Source of the DNA: Peribacillus huizhouensis
GTDB lineage: Bacteria; Bacillota; Bacilli; Bacillales; DSM-1321
Assembly: GCF_014138605.1 (NCBI RefSeq)
Contig: NZ_JACJHX010000008.1
Coordinates: 62,001-126,000 of the forward strand
DNA: 64,000 bases
Reading direction: 5' to 3'
The notes beneath the pieces were generated by a model, which was not told the origin of the DNA, did no database searches, and was given only the letters and a program-made list of their open reading frames with translations. Below, in pieces: positions 42,935 through 51,891 of this stretch. The translations under genes were made by a program, and so were the position numbers. The stretch's first letter is position 1. Every line of letters begins with the position of its first letter.

Positions 42935-43276
42935 TTACACGCTAACGACGGTCAGCAACGGTTTACCGTTAAGTCCGCGTATTCTTTCGATATTCAGTGG
43001 CAGGTAAAGCCGTTGCATTCCGGATTCGTCCGTGTATAAAATTTCGTCGTTAAGGCGAACATCTGCGAACTTATCGAATGTAATTTGCGCCACGGTCACG
43101 ACCTCTTCGGCCATTATCGCAGGGAAACCGCTTTGATACGTTGTTCGCCGTGTTAGTTTATTACTGTCTTCGAATCGGCATTTGAGCGTAAAAGTTGTCG
43201 CCGTGCTTTCGCCCCACTCATTCTGCACGCCAGGCCTGCGAATAGTTACGGTCTGTTTTAACGGAATTATCGCCAT
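42935..43276 (-). CDS. XkdH/YqbH-like head closure protein
   Basis: 113 residues, beta-rich: IPLKQTVTIRRPGVQNEWGESTATTFTLKCRFEDSNKLTRRTTYQSGFPAIMAEEVVTV is the typical head-tail stopper opening. The order connector, stopper, gp10 supports the role in closing the capsid after packaging. It begins at the base after the YqbG-like stop. Confidence 0.85.
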   Translation of the reverse strand: MAIIPLKQTVTIRRPGVQNEWGESTATTFTLKCRFEDSNKLTRRTTYQSGFPAIMAEEVVTVAQITFDKFADVRLNDEILYTDESGMQRLYLPLNIERIRGLNGKPLLTVVSV

Positions 43277-43645
43277 TTACAGCACCGTCCATTTTATGGT
43301 TCGTCCCGTTGGTGCTCCGACCATCACGTAAACTTCCGGCGGAATCATCGACTCGACCGGCTTTTTCGCCCAATCCTTAAACGTAAAGCTGACGCCTTTG
43401 ACCGCGAAGCCCGCCACGCCTTGCTGCTGCATCTTATTCGTATCATTAAACGCGCTTGCCAGAACCGCTGCGAAAATATATACGGCTTCATCCGGTATTG
43501 TGCATCCGTTGAATTTCCGCGTTAGCTCTCGTTTGCTTACGTTTAGTACGGCTGTCTTGCGTGTATCGTCAGCGTCAATAAAGTCTTCGTTATCAAGCGT
43601 GTTCAGCCGAATGTACTCGGTTGCCTCCGTTAAGTTCCACGACAT
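43277..43645 (-). CDS. YqbG-like (DUF3199) head-tail connector
   Basis: 122 residues; a helical first half (TEATEYIRLNTLDNEDFIDADDTRKTAVLNVSKRELTRKFNG) and a PPEVYVMVGAPTGRTIKWTVL end. This is the gp6/YqbG-type adaptor that sits under the portal. The gene lies between the small capsid-associated protein and the stopper. Confidence 0.85.
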   Translation of the reverse strand: MSWNLTEATEYIRLNTLDNEDFIDADDTRKTAVLNVSKRELTRKFNGCTIPDEAVYIFAAVLASAFNDTNKMQQQGVAGFAVKGVSFTFKDWAKKPVESMIPPEVYVMVGAPTGRTIKWTVL

Positions 43646-43657
43646 AAAATCTCCTCC

Positions 43658-43882
43658 CTATTTTCCGGAGGCTTTCTTCGCAGGAGCTTTCGGTTTAGTC
43701 GGCTTCGGCGTTTCCTCCGCTGGTTCGTCGACGCGCGTGGCGTCCGTAATTTGCGTTAATACTTCGATCGTGGCTTCGTCATCTGTTACGTAACGTCCGC
43801 CAATAAACTTCTTAAATTCGCCATCTACGTAAAATCCTAATGTCTGATACTGCGATTTAAATTCCGCCATATACTTCACCAC
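43658..43882 (-). CDS. Small YqbF-like protein with Lys/Pro-rich tail
   Basis: 74 residues. An N-terminal compact part (EFKSQYQTLGFYVDGEFKKFIGGRYVTDDEATIEVLTQI) is followed by a tail of Pro/Lys/Thr/Ala (EETPKPTKPKAPAKKASGK). Similar short genes follow the capsid gene in skin/PBSX relatives. A role as head decoration or completion factor is inferred from position. Start at 43882 is GTG; an internal ATG at 43870 (MAEFKSQY) with a GTGAAG-type site is also possible. Confidence 0.7.
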   Translation of the reverse strand: MVKYMAEFKSQYQTLGFYVDGEFKKFIGGRYVTDDEATIEVLTQITDATRVDEPAEETPKPTKPKAPAKKASGK

Positions 43883-43926
43883 CTAAAAAAGAAAGCCCGC
43901 AGAAACCTACGGGCAGTTAGTTACGT

Positions 43927-45015
43927 TTAGTTAAGACCTTTCAATCGTCCGTGCGCTTTCTCTTGTTGGAATTCAAGCGTATATTCTCCGACAATAGTAC
44001 CAACAGTGTAGTCTCCTTTTTCGCCCATGTATTTATGGAAGAAGTCGCGACCTACTAACGGGCGGATAGCCATACGGTTAGCATCAACGAAAAGTAATTC
44101 GTCAGCAGCCAGGTTATTGTTCAACGCGATTTCGAATTCGCCGAAGTCATTAATTAACTTGTCGACTACTTCACCACGAGAATTTTCGCCACGGCCGATT
44201 TGTACTTTGTTCGTATCAAGCGCGGATAATTTACGTTTTTGTTTCGCACCTACGATTACTTTGTAGTCTCCGCCAGTAGCGAATCCGCCAGCTTCGTAGA
44301 TTGATTGACCTAAGTTCGTAATAGCGTCGAGTGAAATCGCACCAGCTACGTTAGTGACGTTAGTTTGAATAAACTGACGAACACCTTTCATTTGGCGGAT
44401 TTGCCCGTTCTCATATTGAACGCCGTTGATTAGCGCTTTTTCTAATGACAACGCAAGCTCAACTTGTTTCTTTTGCTTCTCGTACTCGTAAAGATCGCCG
44501 ATTCCGTATTGCTGAACCGCTTGTGCAGTACCGGAAATTTCAACAGAGTCATCGAAGATTTGCGTTTTATTCGATACTGGCTTACGTGCTTTGTATCGTG
44601 CGGAACGTGCGTCGCTACCTTCCACGCCTTCTACGAATTGTACTTCGACTTTTGCACCGTCAGCTATTGCGGCTGCAGTAGTTCCAGCGTAACCTCGCGC
44701 AACAGTTAGCGTTTTAGTCCCGGCATTAACCGCAGTAACTAATAACAACTCTTCGCCAATTTTAATGACGTGACCTACGCGGAATGGTTCTGCGTCAGCA
44801 ACTACGACTGTTGTATCGGAAACAAGCTTGGCGCCTGCGACCGTAGATTCGTCGTTGAACATTTCATCCTCGAACCATTGGTGCGTAGTTTGCGTAACTG
44901 GCGTTGCGAAACCTAGCATATTGATTAGTGGCGTTTGGTGTTGATTAAGTAAAAGGATTTCGTCGACTACCGATTGTTTTTTACCTATAAGACTAGCATC
45001 ATAAATTTTAGACAT
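43927..45015 (-). CDS. Major capsid protein (DUF5309 / SU10 type, HK97 fold)
   Basis: 362 residues: MSKIYDASLIGKKQSVVDEILLLNQHQTPLINMLGF, THQWFEDEMFNDESTVAG, QIFDDSVEISGTAQAVQQYGIGDLYEYEKQKKQVELALSLEKALINGVQ and GTIVGEYTLEFQQEKAHGRLKGL. These are the hallmarks of the DUF5309 capsid family. It carries an inserted beta-domain (residues about 60-130: GEELLLVTAVNAGTKTLTVARGYAG). The scaffold gene lies directly upstream. No protease gene is evident. Confidence 0.92.
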   Translation of the reverse strand: MSKIYDASLIGKKQSVVDEILLLNQHQTPLINMLGFATPVTQTTHQWFEDEMFNDESTVAGAKLVSDTTVVVADAEPFRVGHVIKIGEELLLVTAVNAGTKTLTVARGYAGTTAAAIADGAKVEVQFVEGVEGSDARSARYKARKPVSNKTQIFDDSVEISGTAQAVQQYGIGDLYEYEKQKKQVELALSLEKALINGVQYENGQIRQMKGVRQFIQTNVTNVAGAISLDAITNLGQSIYEAGGFATGGDYKVIVGAKQKRKLSALDTNKVQIGRGENSRGEVVDKLINDFGEFEIALNNNLAADELLFVDANRMAIRPLVGRDFFHKYMGEKGDYTVGTIVGEYTLEFQQEKAHGRLKGLN

Positions 45016-45084
45016 GTAAGTGATTCCCCCTGATTTTTATAATTTTTGGTATTAAAAAAGACGGGCCATTTGACCACGCCATTA

Positions 45085-45750
45085 CTACTTACTTAATTCT
45101 GATTTCAATTGTGCGTAAGCCATCTTGTCTTCGATCCGACCGCTTTGCTTCGCTTTTTCAGCCGCCTCTTTAAGTAATTGCTCGGCTGTTTTATCTGCGC
45201 GGTCTACGTTCCCATTCGAACTCTCACCGATTGGTTTCGGCTTTGGCTTCGATAATAGAAACGGTTTATTGTCAACGAGTGTCTGTATCGCGACATCCAT
45301 TCCGACCACTTTTCCGTCCTCGACTGTTACGGCCGTTAAGTCCGCAAGACTGAATGCGTCGTCTAGGAATGCGATATTTTGACTCGTAGCAACCTTAATA
45401 AATTCGTTGCGGATTTTTTCGTTCTGTACCGCCTTCTCTAATTCGGCTAACTGCTGAGCCAGCGTCTGCTCTTTCGTATCCTTTTCCGCTAGTTGCGCTT
45501 GTAGCTTTTCGAGTTCGGTCATCTCCGCTTCTTGACGTTCTTTTTCCGCCTGCTCGAACGTAGTCAATTTCGTTTTCAAATCGTCATAGTCCGCAAACTT
45601 TTCGAGCTTCTTCTTTTCGCGAGTAACGCGTTCCGCTACGATTTTGTCGAGCTCGGCCTGGGAAAACTTCTTTACTTCCGGCGTTTCAGCCGCTGGTGTT
45701 TCGTTTACTTCGCTTTGATTCGTTACAACTTCGTTTAATTCTTCGCTCAT
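45085..45750 (-). CDS. Capsid scaffolding protein (DUF4355 type)
   Basis: 221 residues, acidic and largely coiled coil: KKFSQAELDKIVAERVTREKKKLEKFADYDDLKTKLTTFEQ, a long Glu/Lys/Gln helix, then NEFIKVATSQNIAFLDDAFSLADLTAVTVEDGKVVGMDVAIQTLVDNKPFLL and a C-terminal helix. This is the standard Gram-positive phage scaffold upstream of the capsid gene. ATG preceded by GGGAGGTAAC. Confidence 0.92.
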   Translation of the reverse strand: MSEELNEVVTNQSEVNETPAAETPEVKKFSQAELDKIVAERVTREKKKLEKFADYDDLKTKLTTFEQAEKERQEAEMTELEKLQAQLAEKDTKEQTLAQQLAELEKAVQNEKIRNEFIKVATSQNIAFLDDAFSLADLTAVTVEDGKVVGMDVAIQTLVDNKPFLLSKPKPKPIGESSNGNVDRADKTAEQLLKEAAEKAKQSGRIEDKMAYAQLKSELSK

Positions 45751-45828
45751 TTGTTACCTCCCGTTTACCCGCCGTCGCGCATTAATTTAGTGCAGCCGAA
45801 AGTTTAGCGCCATTTCGTAAGGCATAAG

Positions 45829-45862
45829 AAAAAGGCCCCGCATAGTTGCGAAGCCTTTCGTT
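45829..45862 (-). terminator. Terminator downstream of the acyltransferase
   Basis: On the reverse strand AAAGGCTTCGCA pairs with TGCGGGGCCTTT (two G-U pairs) and a TTTTTC tract follows. It falls inside the late region, between the acyltransferase and the scaffold gene, and helps mark that gene as a separately expressed insert. Confidence 0.75.
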
Positions 45863-45911
45863 TTATTTATGTCGCAGTTTACACCTACTATGGCGTTAGA
45901 TTCTTGATTCT

Positions 45912-46496
45912 TTAAGGAAGCCAGTAGATATCCTCTTTTATGATCTTTGCCGGATTTCCAGCGACAACAGAATTAGCTGGTACGTCTTTAGTTACAACGC
46001 TCCCGGCCGCAACCACTGCTCCACTTCCAATACTAACTCCTTTTAAAATTATTGAACGACACCCTATCCACACCTTATCTCCTATATGGACTGGTTTATA
46101 AATGTATTCTTGAGTGTTTAATTTGTGATAATCTCTATCCAATATCACTACATCCCATGATATATTACAGTAATCTCCTATTGTAATTTCTTTGCCACAA
46201 TGTATTTCTGTTCTATCGCCAATGGATGTATTATTCCCTATTTTCAAGTGTGACTTAAAATCTGTTCCCCAAACACTTACTTTACAATCTTTATACATTA
46301 ATACTTTATCACCTATGTCGATATAGCCATTCATTTTGTTTATGTTCAACTTACCGGAAGCCATAAAAAACTTTCCGCACTTGTCGAACGATCGTTTCAC
46401 AAGGAATCCTCTAAATACGTTTTTTGATATTCCAACCAATTCCCTTAATGACTTAGATTTAATTAATTTTGATACTTTATTCACTTCGATTCCCAT
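45912..46496 (-). CDS. Hexapeptide-repeat (LbH) O-acyltransferase
   Basis: 194 residues with a left-handed beta-helix: repeated I-G-x-x-x turns ([39 protein letters not shown]), the catalytic-type DRDYH, then [52 protein letters not shown]. It belongs to the maltose/galactoside acetyltransferase-like group that acetylates sugars. It is strongly AT-rich and followed by its own terminator, so it is a moron. Lying directly after a spike with an SGNH esterase, it may acetylate the host surface glycan, blocking superinfection. The substrate is unknown. Confidence 0.85.
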   Translation of the reverse strand: MGIEVNKVSKLIKSKSLRELVGISKNVFRGFLVKRSFDKCGKFFMASGKLNINKMNGYIDIGDKVLMYKDCKVSVWGTDFKSHLKIGNNTSIGDRTEIHCGKEITIGDYCNISWDVVILDRDYHKLNTQEYIYKPVHIGDKVWIGCRSIILKGVSIGSGAVVAAGSVVTKDVPANSVVAGNPAKIIKEDIYWLP

Positions 46497-46624
46497 ATAT
46501 TTACCCCGTTTCTATTATTTACTAATAGAATAAGGGATATTAAATATATAGTCTAGTATTATTGATTCATTTGCTCATAATAAGACAACAGTATTTGACT
46601 TTTAATTATTTCTATGCAATTGAG

Positions 46625-49144
46625 CTACATTCCCTCTAATAATACTTTTGATAATACATTAAAAATATCTTGATGCCCTTCCGGTTTAGGGTGAACCTCG
46701 TCAACCAAGTACCCTGCGGCATTAGCTACGCTATACGTACTTCCCCAACGCTTCTTGATATCAACAAGTGCACAATTATAGTCCTTAGCAAGCTGGAGAA
46801 CAATATTATAATAGTCGTTCATAGGGATAGGATGGTTTGCGTTAAAAATACCGCCTGTTGTTGTAATCAATACATCTCCGTATTGTTTAGCTTTTGTGAT
46901 TACTGCTTGCCAGTCTGCTTTGAAGGCGTCAAGGCTTGTTTGCGTGTTATAATCGTTAGACAAGAATGAGATAATCGTTAGCTTCGGAGTCCAATATCCA
47001 ATGCATGCCTCTGAATTAAAAGCTTTTGCAACAGATCCTACTTTTAGTCCGCTTACTCCGAAGTTATTGATTCGAACGCCTTTACTTCCTTTTAACTCAT
47101 AAGCACCTAACAAACTGACTTTGCTGGCTGATTTAGTCGTAAGCACAACTGTATGTGTACCATCTACTAATCCAGTTACTCTATGCTCTATAACCACACC
47201 GTCCGAACTTCTCGATGTAGAAAGTGTTTGAGCTGTACCGCCATCGACTGCTATATCGACAGACCCACTAGACCAGCTTCCTTCCAACAAGACAACAACG
47301 CCAGTACCTTTGAAAGTAAAGGAAGCTGTAGAGCCCGCGGCTACTGCAATCTTCGTACCACTACTTCCGTATGTCAAACCGTTTCCTCCGAAGGTTTGCC
47401 ATGTACCAGTATACGTCCATCTCCCAACAGCGGCTGTATATGGGTATTGGTTTGCTATCATCCCTTCGCCTACGTCCCCGTATTTAGTGGTAAACTGGTT
47501 ACGCAAAAGGGTTGCATACCCTCTTTTGTAGTTATCGATAGTAACAGCGCCTCCAGCTTGACCTTCAGTATTGCTATCACCTTCAAGACATACGTTGATA
47601 ATCTCTTGTACTCCGGAGTCTAATCTAGCTTTTGCGAGTCTCCATTTCCTAAGACCATTATCGATATTATAGATATAGTTGTACGGTTTGTAGGCTATTT
47701 CGTCCGTTACGACTCTAGCCTGTTTGATTAATTCCAATTGGGTTGTAACACTCATCCCATCTGGATATTTCCCGTATATCCCCATATCTATCCTTCTGTG
47801 TCCTGCTCCTTTAGCCGCGGAAGCTGGCGCTAGGTTAAAATCTCTTTCTCCGGTTAGAACTCCAGTAGCGTCCTTGAAAACAGTGTCGTAGGCATTGTCT
47901 GCGCCTGCTACTTGTGCGAGCACTTTATAGTCCACTCCGACAGGTAAGTCAGCCCTAGATAAGTTGTAGTCTCTAAAGAAATTGTTACGAATAGCCAACT
48001 CATTTATATCTGTAACGCCTAAGTCGAGTATCTGTATGCCTGAACTTGTTTGATTTGAAAAAAGAATATTGTTTTCAATAGTTAAGTTTTTTATCTTAAC
48101 TGAGACAAGAACGCCAGTGAAGCTAACATTAAAAGCCACGTTATTACGTACAACGATATCACTGATTTTATACGGCAACCCCGTTTCATTATTATTTGCA
48201 ACTATGTTATACCCTCTAAGTGAATCATAAACGATATTGTTTCTAAATATAATACCTTCTAGTGTTCCACCAGACTCTACACCAGTTGACAACCCAACGC
48301 CTTCTGGAACATTTGTAACCGTATTATTGTATACTTCTATATTGTATTGGTGTCTAGAAAATGCATCCACATAGATTCCAATCCGAACAGGGTTATCCAC
48401 ATAGCATCCGTGAATTATCCCATTTCTTGTTCCGTCTTTTAAATCAATTCCTTCTTTATAACAATCGATAACTCGACAATCTTTTATTTCAAAGTTATCC
48501 ACATTAACTAATGAAAGCCCTTCTTGACTTAAATTTTTACAAACACGTTTCAGCTCACAATTGTCTATTAAGATATTGTCGGCATTTATAAAATAAATAC
48601 CTGATCCCCCTGCATCTGTGACCGAACAGTTACGAATAATTACATTCGAGGAACCTTTTCCATCTGTCCAATCTTGCCCAAAACCCATTGCATAAGAGTT
48701 GATGAGTTTTAAACCTTCAAATATCCAGTTGTTGCTATTCTCAATATTCACTAGCCCTTGCCACGAATTACTCCACCATGTTATTCCGGTTCCATCAATA
48801 ATTGGAGAGTGTCCCTTATAGTTTACTAATTTTATTGGTCTGTCTGGTTTACCTGATTTTCGAATAAGCACTCGTTCTTTATACGTACCATTCATTACGT
48901 AAATCGTATCTCCTGCTTCGGCTGTGTCCACCGCATATTGGATAGTTTTCCAAGGGCTATTTAGTGTCCCTTTGTTAAGATCGTCACCATCTACAGAACT
49001 AACATACTTAATAGAAGCTATAGATGCAACTTCCTGCGCCGTTTCGGCCAACTGTCTATTAGTTTCTTCAACCTGCGCCCTGGCTACCGCATCAACTCCG
49101 CTATCGCCTCCACCAACTTGATTACCATATTTATATCCGCTCAT
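46625..49144 (-). CDS. Tail spike: beta-helix with C-terminal SGNH esterase domain
   Basis: 839 residues. A short N-terminal adaptor with a coiled coil (VEETNRQLAETAQEVAS) leads to a right-handed parallel beta-helix at about 50-440 (DDLNKGTLNSPWKTIQYAVDTAEAGDTIYV, then many NNWIFEGLKL / NVIIRNCSV-type rungs). From about 510 to 839 there is an SGNH hydrolase: Ser in CLEGDSNTEG near 523, Asn in SFLSNDYN, and DEVHPKPEGH near 817, with an inserted jelly-roll-like domain (TASFTFKGTGVVVLLEG). Such spikes bind and deacetylate surface polysaccharide. Its place between MuF-type and scaffold genes, not with the fibres, is unusual. Confidence 0.88.
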   Translation of the reverse strand: MSGYKYGNQVGGGDSGVDAVARAQVEETNRQLAETAQEVASIASIKYVSSVDGDDLNKGTLNSPWKTIQYAVDTAEAGDTIYVMNGTYKERVLIRKSGKPDRPIKLVNYKGHSPIIDGTGITWWSNSWQGLVNIENSNNWIFEGLKLINSYAMGFGQDWTDGKGSSNVIIRNCSVTDAGGSGIYFINADNILIDNCELKRVCKNLSQEGLSLVNVDNFEIKDCRVIDCYKEGIDLKDGTRNGIIHGCYVDNPVRIGIYVDAFSRHQYNIEVYNNTVTNVPEGVGLSTGVESGGTLEGIIFRNNIVYDSLRGYNIVANNNETGLPYKISDIVVRNNVAFNVSFTGVLVSVKIKNLTIENNILFSNQTSSGIQILDLGVTDINELAIRNNFFRDYNLSRADLPVGVDYKVLAQVAGADNAYDTVFKDATGVLTGERDFNLAPASAAKGAGHRRIDMGIYGKYPDGMSVTTQLELIKQARVVTDEIAYKPYNYIYNIDNGLRKWRLAKARLDSGVQEIINVCLEGDSNTEGQAGGAVTIDNYKRGYATLLRNQFTTKYGDVGEGMIANQYPYTAAVGRWTYTGTWQTFGGNGLTYGSSGTKIAVAAGSTASFTFKGTGVVVLLEGSWSSGSVDIAVDGGTAQTLSTSRSSDGVVIEHRVTGLVDGTHTVVLTTKSASKVSLLGAYELKGSKGVRINNFGVSGLKVGSVAKAFNSEACIGYWTPKLTIISFLSNDYNTQTSLDAFKADWQAVITKAKQYGDVLITTTGGIFNANHPIPMNDYYNIVLQLAKDYNCALVDIKKRWGSTYSVANAAGYLVDEVHPKPEGHQDIFNVLSKVLLEGM

Positions 49145-49383
49145 TATACGTCATCCCTCACATATCCTCGATAAGCTCCAGAGCCCGTAATATTTAGATA
49201 AGTAAACTCTGCAATCCTCTCATCAAACACCTCACCCGGCTTCAACGTCCATGTCGTGTACGGCCCCGCATTAAAGGTCAAATCCGAAGTACCATCGTTT
49301 ACTATTACGAGTTCCTCGCGTTCGCTAACGAATTTCTTCGAAAGATTACCGGTACCATTAAAAAAATCACAAGCACGTTTCAT
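49144..49383 (-). CDS. Small hypothetical virion-associated protein
   Basis: 79 residues; KKFVSEREELVIVNDGTSDLTFNAGPYTTWTLKPGEVFDERIAEFTYLNITG suggests a small beta-sandwich, seen in some capsid- or spike-associated proteins. Its stop overlaps the spike start by one base, so the two are coupled; an adaptor joining the spike to the particle is plausible. Family not recognised. Confidence 0.65.
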   Translation of the reverse strand: MKRACDFFNGTGNLSKKFVSEREELVIVNDGTSDLTFNAGPYTTWTLKPGEVFDERIAEFTYLNITGSGAYRGYVRDDV

Positions 49384-49405
49384 ATTTATTCCTCCCCCGC
49401 CTCGT

Positions 49406-50275
49406 TTAAATTTGTTCTACGTCAATCGTATTTCTCCGATCTAAACCTTCGTCGCCCGTCAGCCTTTCCGGATTCCTCACCGGCGTCAAAACGTGTTTAC
49501 AATTCGGATGAAAGATATCCCGCCGTGGCAACGCGCCAATATACGGATAACCTCCGGGCGCATCCGGCACCAGCGAAATAACCTGCCCTTCCCATCGTCG
49601 GCAGGCGTCCTTTGCGCCGTGACTCGAAATCACCGCGTAATAAACTTCGCGACCCAGCGCATCATTCATCGTAGCCTCACGGTGCGCCGTCGACATTTTC
49701 GTACGCACGACCATTTCCGCATATACTTGCGGCTTCCACTTTCGCGACGCAGCGTCTACAATTCCGGTCTTCGTTGCGTCATCTAGCCGGCGCAATATGT
49801 CTTGGCGTAGCGTCTGCGTTCCGTTGATGCCTTGCGTAAGATTCGTACGGAATGTTTCCGCAGCTGCTTGGCGTATTGCGATTCGGACCCTTCGGTCGAC
49901 GTTCTGCGAAATCTGTAGCAAGTCCGCCTGTGTGTCCGCCACCGCCGTCTTTATATAGTCGCGATTAAATCGGTTAAACTGGACGATGCTCTGCGCCTGT
50001 GCTACGTTTTCTGCAAGACCTAGCGCAACAAGCGATCGAATCACTCCGTCAGTCGCTGCTTTCGGAATATTCGTCGCCACCCATTCCGATGAGTTTGCGT
50101 CGAGCTCCTTTAAGATGCTCTTGATTTCCGCTTGCGTTGCGATGATTTGGGCCCGCTCGAAATCCGTCAGCCCAAGCCGTAGTAACTCGGCGGAAACGTT
50201 GGCAATTGCTTTTTCGTAATAGGCGCGAAGAATGGCAACTTCATTGTCGTAGGATGGCGTTGGAATTTCCGACAT
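49406..50275 (-). CDS. MuF-like minor head protein
   Basis: 289 residues. The helical N-terminal half (EVAILRAYYEKAIANVSAELLRLGLTDFERAQII) is followed by the MuF core: VYAEMVVRTKMSTAHREATMNDALGREVYYAVISSHGAKDACRRWEGQVI and LPRRDIFHPNCKHVLTP, with the conserved CxxW-like and HPNC motifs. These proteins associate with the portal and can be ejected with DNA. It overlaps the portal stop by one base. Confidence 0.92.
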   Translation of the reverse strand: MSEIPTPSYDNEVAILRAYYEKAIANVSAELLRLGLTDFERAQIIATQAEIKSILKELDANSSEWVATNIPKAATDGVIRSLVALGLAENVAQAQSIVQFNRFNRDYIKTAVADTQADLLQISQNVDRRVRIAIRQAAAETFRTNLTQGINGTQTLRQDILRRLDDATKTGIVDAASRKWKPQVYAEMVVRTKMSTAHREATMNDALGREVYYAVISSHGAKDACRRWEGQVISLVPDAPGGYPYIGALPRRDIFHPNCKHVLTPVRNPERLTGDEGLDRRNTIDVEQI

Positions 50276-51873
50276 TACTCATCGCCACCCTCGTTAAATA
50301 TCGTGCCGTCGACGAAACCATTAATCGCCTTTTCGTCTTCTGAAATCCTGCGAACTATTTCCGCCGCCTTTTCGTCATCCACGTCGTCCTGGCGCTTGAT
50401 TGCGGAATGTATATCTATCGTGGGCTTTTTGCCGCTTCGGATTTCCATGATTTGCGCTTGCTCTAGCTCATTTTTCGGAATGCCGTCTTGCCACGTAACT
50501 TTCGGGTAGACTGGCTCGAAGTCGTAATCTCCGTGCTTTACGTCGAGTAATTGGCACGCCCATAGTGCGTCGCGTATGGCCTTGTCGTAATGCGTGCGAA
50601 TTCTTTTTACTTTCGATATTATTGGCATAAAGCGAGATTTGATGGCCGCGCTGTCCGTATGAGACGTCCCTGTTCCGCCAGCATTTTCGCCTAGCACAGT
50701 ACCGAATAACCACTGTGGCGTTTCCGCTTGTTGGAAGACTAGCGAAATTAATACTTCAAGCTCCTTGAATGCTGACGAAAGCTGTCCGTCCCATGTCATG
50801 TAGCCTGGCGTTACGTCTTCTTTAGCGACAGGTATATAAACACCGCCAGAGCGTACGCTATTTTCAGCGCCTTCTAATTCCGGACCATACGAATTCGGAT
50901 CACTGTGCTTCCACAAAATGTAATCGATCTGCACGAGTCGGTCGTTAAGCGCCGCCAGCAACGTTTCCATTTTCTCAATTCCGCTGATTCCTTCCCACTC
51001 GTCGTCAACCGCTTTATATGGCGCATGAAATGCGAGCATCATTGGCACGCCCGTAGCTACTACGTCTGTTTCTCGCCCTGTCGGAACCTTTTCGCCGATG
51101 TTGTAATATTGCAACGGATAGCCGTACGTATTATCGACGCCACCCTCGAATTCATGCAAACGATAGCGTTCGTAGATGATATAGCCGGGCAAGTGGCGCT
51201 CCACGTTAAGAAACGGCACTTCACTTTTCGACGTAACCACGTATTCAACCGTACATATATTGACCGCCTTGAACGACTTGACGTTGCCCCGCGAAACTTC
51301 CGGATAAACATACTCTGCGTTAACGTGCTCGATAATCGGCTCCAACGGCTGCTCTGTAATGAGTTCTTCGTACGCTTCCGGTGTAAGCACGTTTCGCACC
51401 TCGGAGAAATCCGTCCGATACCCGTAGCGAACCTTAAACCACGCATCGCCACGATAGCCGTTACCGACCGCACTTTCGTGAATCTGCTTAACGAGGTCGT
51501 TTTCCTCGACGTAGCGATTGACCGCCTTTTGTTCGTCCGTATCATCCGGCAAGCCTGATTCGAAACTCGGCGGCTCTCCGACTAGCAAGTCAGCCGGTTT
51601 TGTGACAAGTATATCAGCGAGGTTTACGGCGATATATAACTTCGCCAATTGTGGCGCGTGCGGTGTGTCGCGCAGAAGCTCCGTCGCTCTTTCGTAAATC
51701 TCGATCTGGCGCCCTTTGAATATTCGCTTGCCACGTTTATATTTCGAGATTCTTTCGCGTTCCGTAGCAGGCGGAAATTGTTCGCCCGGACGGATCATGC
51801 GGTCTGTATACGTGACTTCGTGTTCTGCGCGTTTTTCTAGATCGCGCTTACTGTAAATTCCAAGTCCGAACAA
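50275..51873 (-). CDS. Portal protein
   Basis: 532 residues. LYIAVNLADILVTKPADLLVGEPPSFESG, YVEENDLVKQIHESAVGNGYRGDAWFKVRYG, the WEGISGIEKMETLLAALNDRLVQIDYILWKHSDPN helix region and PQWLFGTVLGENAGGTGTSHTDSAAIKSRFMPIISKVKRI are typical of SPP1 gp6-like portals. The 12-fold ring is the DNA channel and nucleates the procapsid. Between large terminase and the MuF-like gene. Confidence 0.93.
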   Translation of the reverse strand: MFGLGIYSKRDLEKRAEHEVTYTDRMIRPGEQFPPATERERISKYKRGKRIFKGRQIEIYERATELLRDTPHAPQLAKLYIAVNLADILVTKPADLLVGEPPSFESGLPDDTDEQKAVNRYVEENDLVKQIHESAVGNGYRGDAWFKVRYGYRTDFSEVRNVLTPEAYEELITEQPLEPIIEHVNAEYVYPEVSRGNVKSFKAVNICTVEYVVTSKSEVPFLNVERHLPGYIIYERYRLHEFEGGVDNTYGYPLQYYNIGEKVPTGRETDVVATGVPMMLAFHAPYKAVDDEWEGISGIEKMETLLAALNDRLVQIDYILWKHSDPNSYGPELEGAENSVRSGGVYIPVAKEDVTPGYMTWDGQLSSAFKELEVLISLVFQQAETPQWLFGTVLGENAGGTGTSHTDSAAIKSRFMPIISKVKRIRTHYDKAIRDALWACQLLDVKHGDYDFEPVYPKVTWQDGIPKNELEQAQIMEIRSGKKPTIDIHSAIKRQDDVDDEKAAEIVRRISEDEKAINGFVDGTIFNEGGDE

Positions 51874-51891
51874 TTCGCCGCCTCCTTTTCG

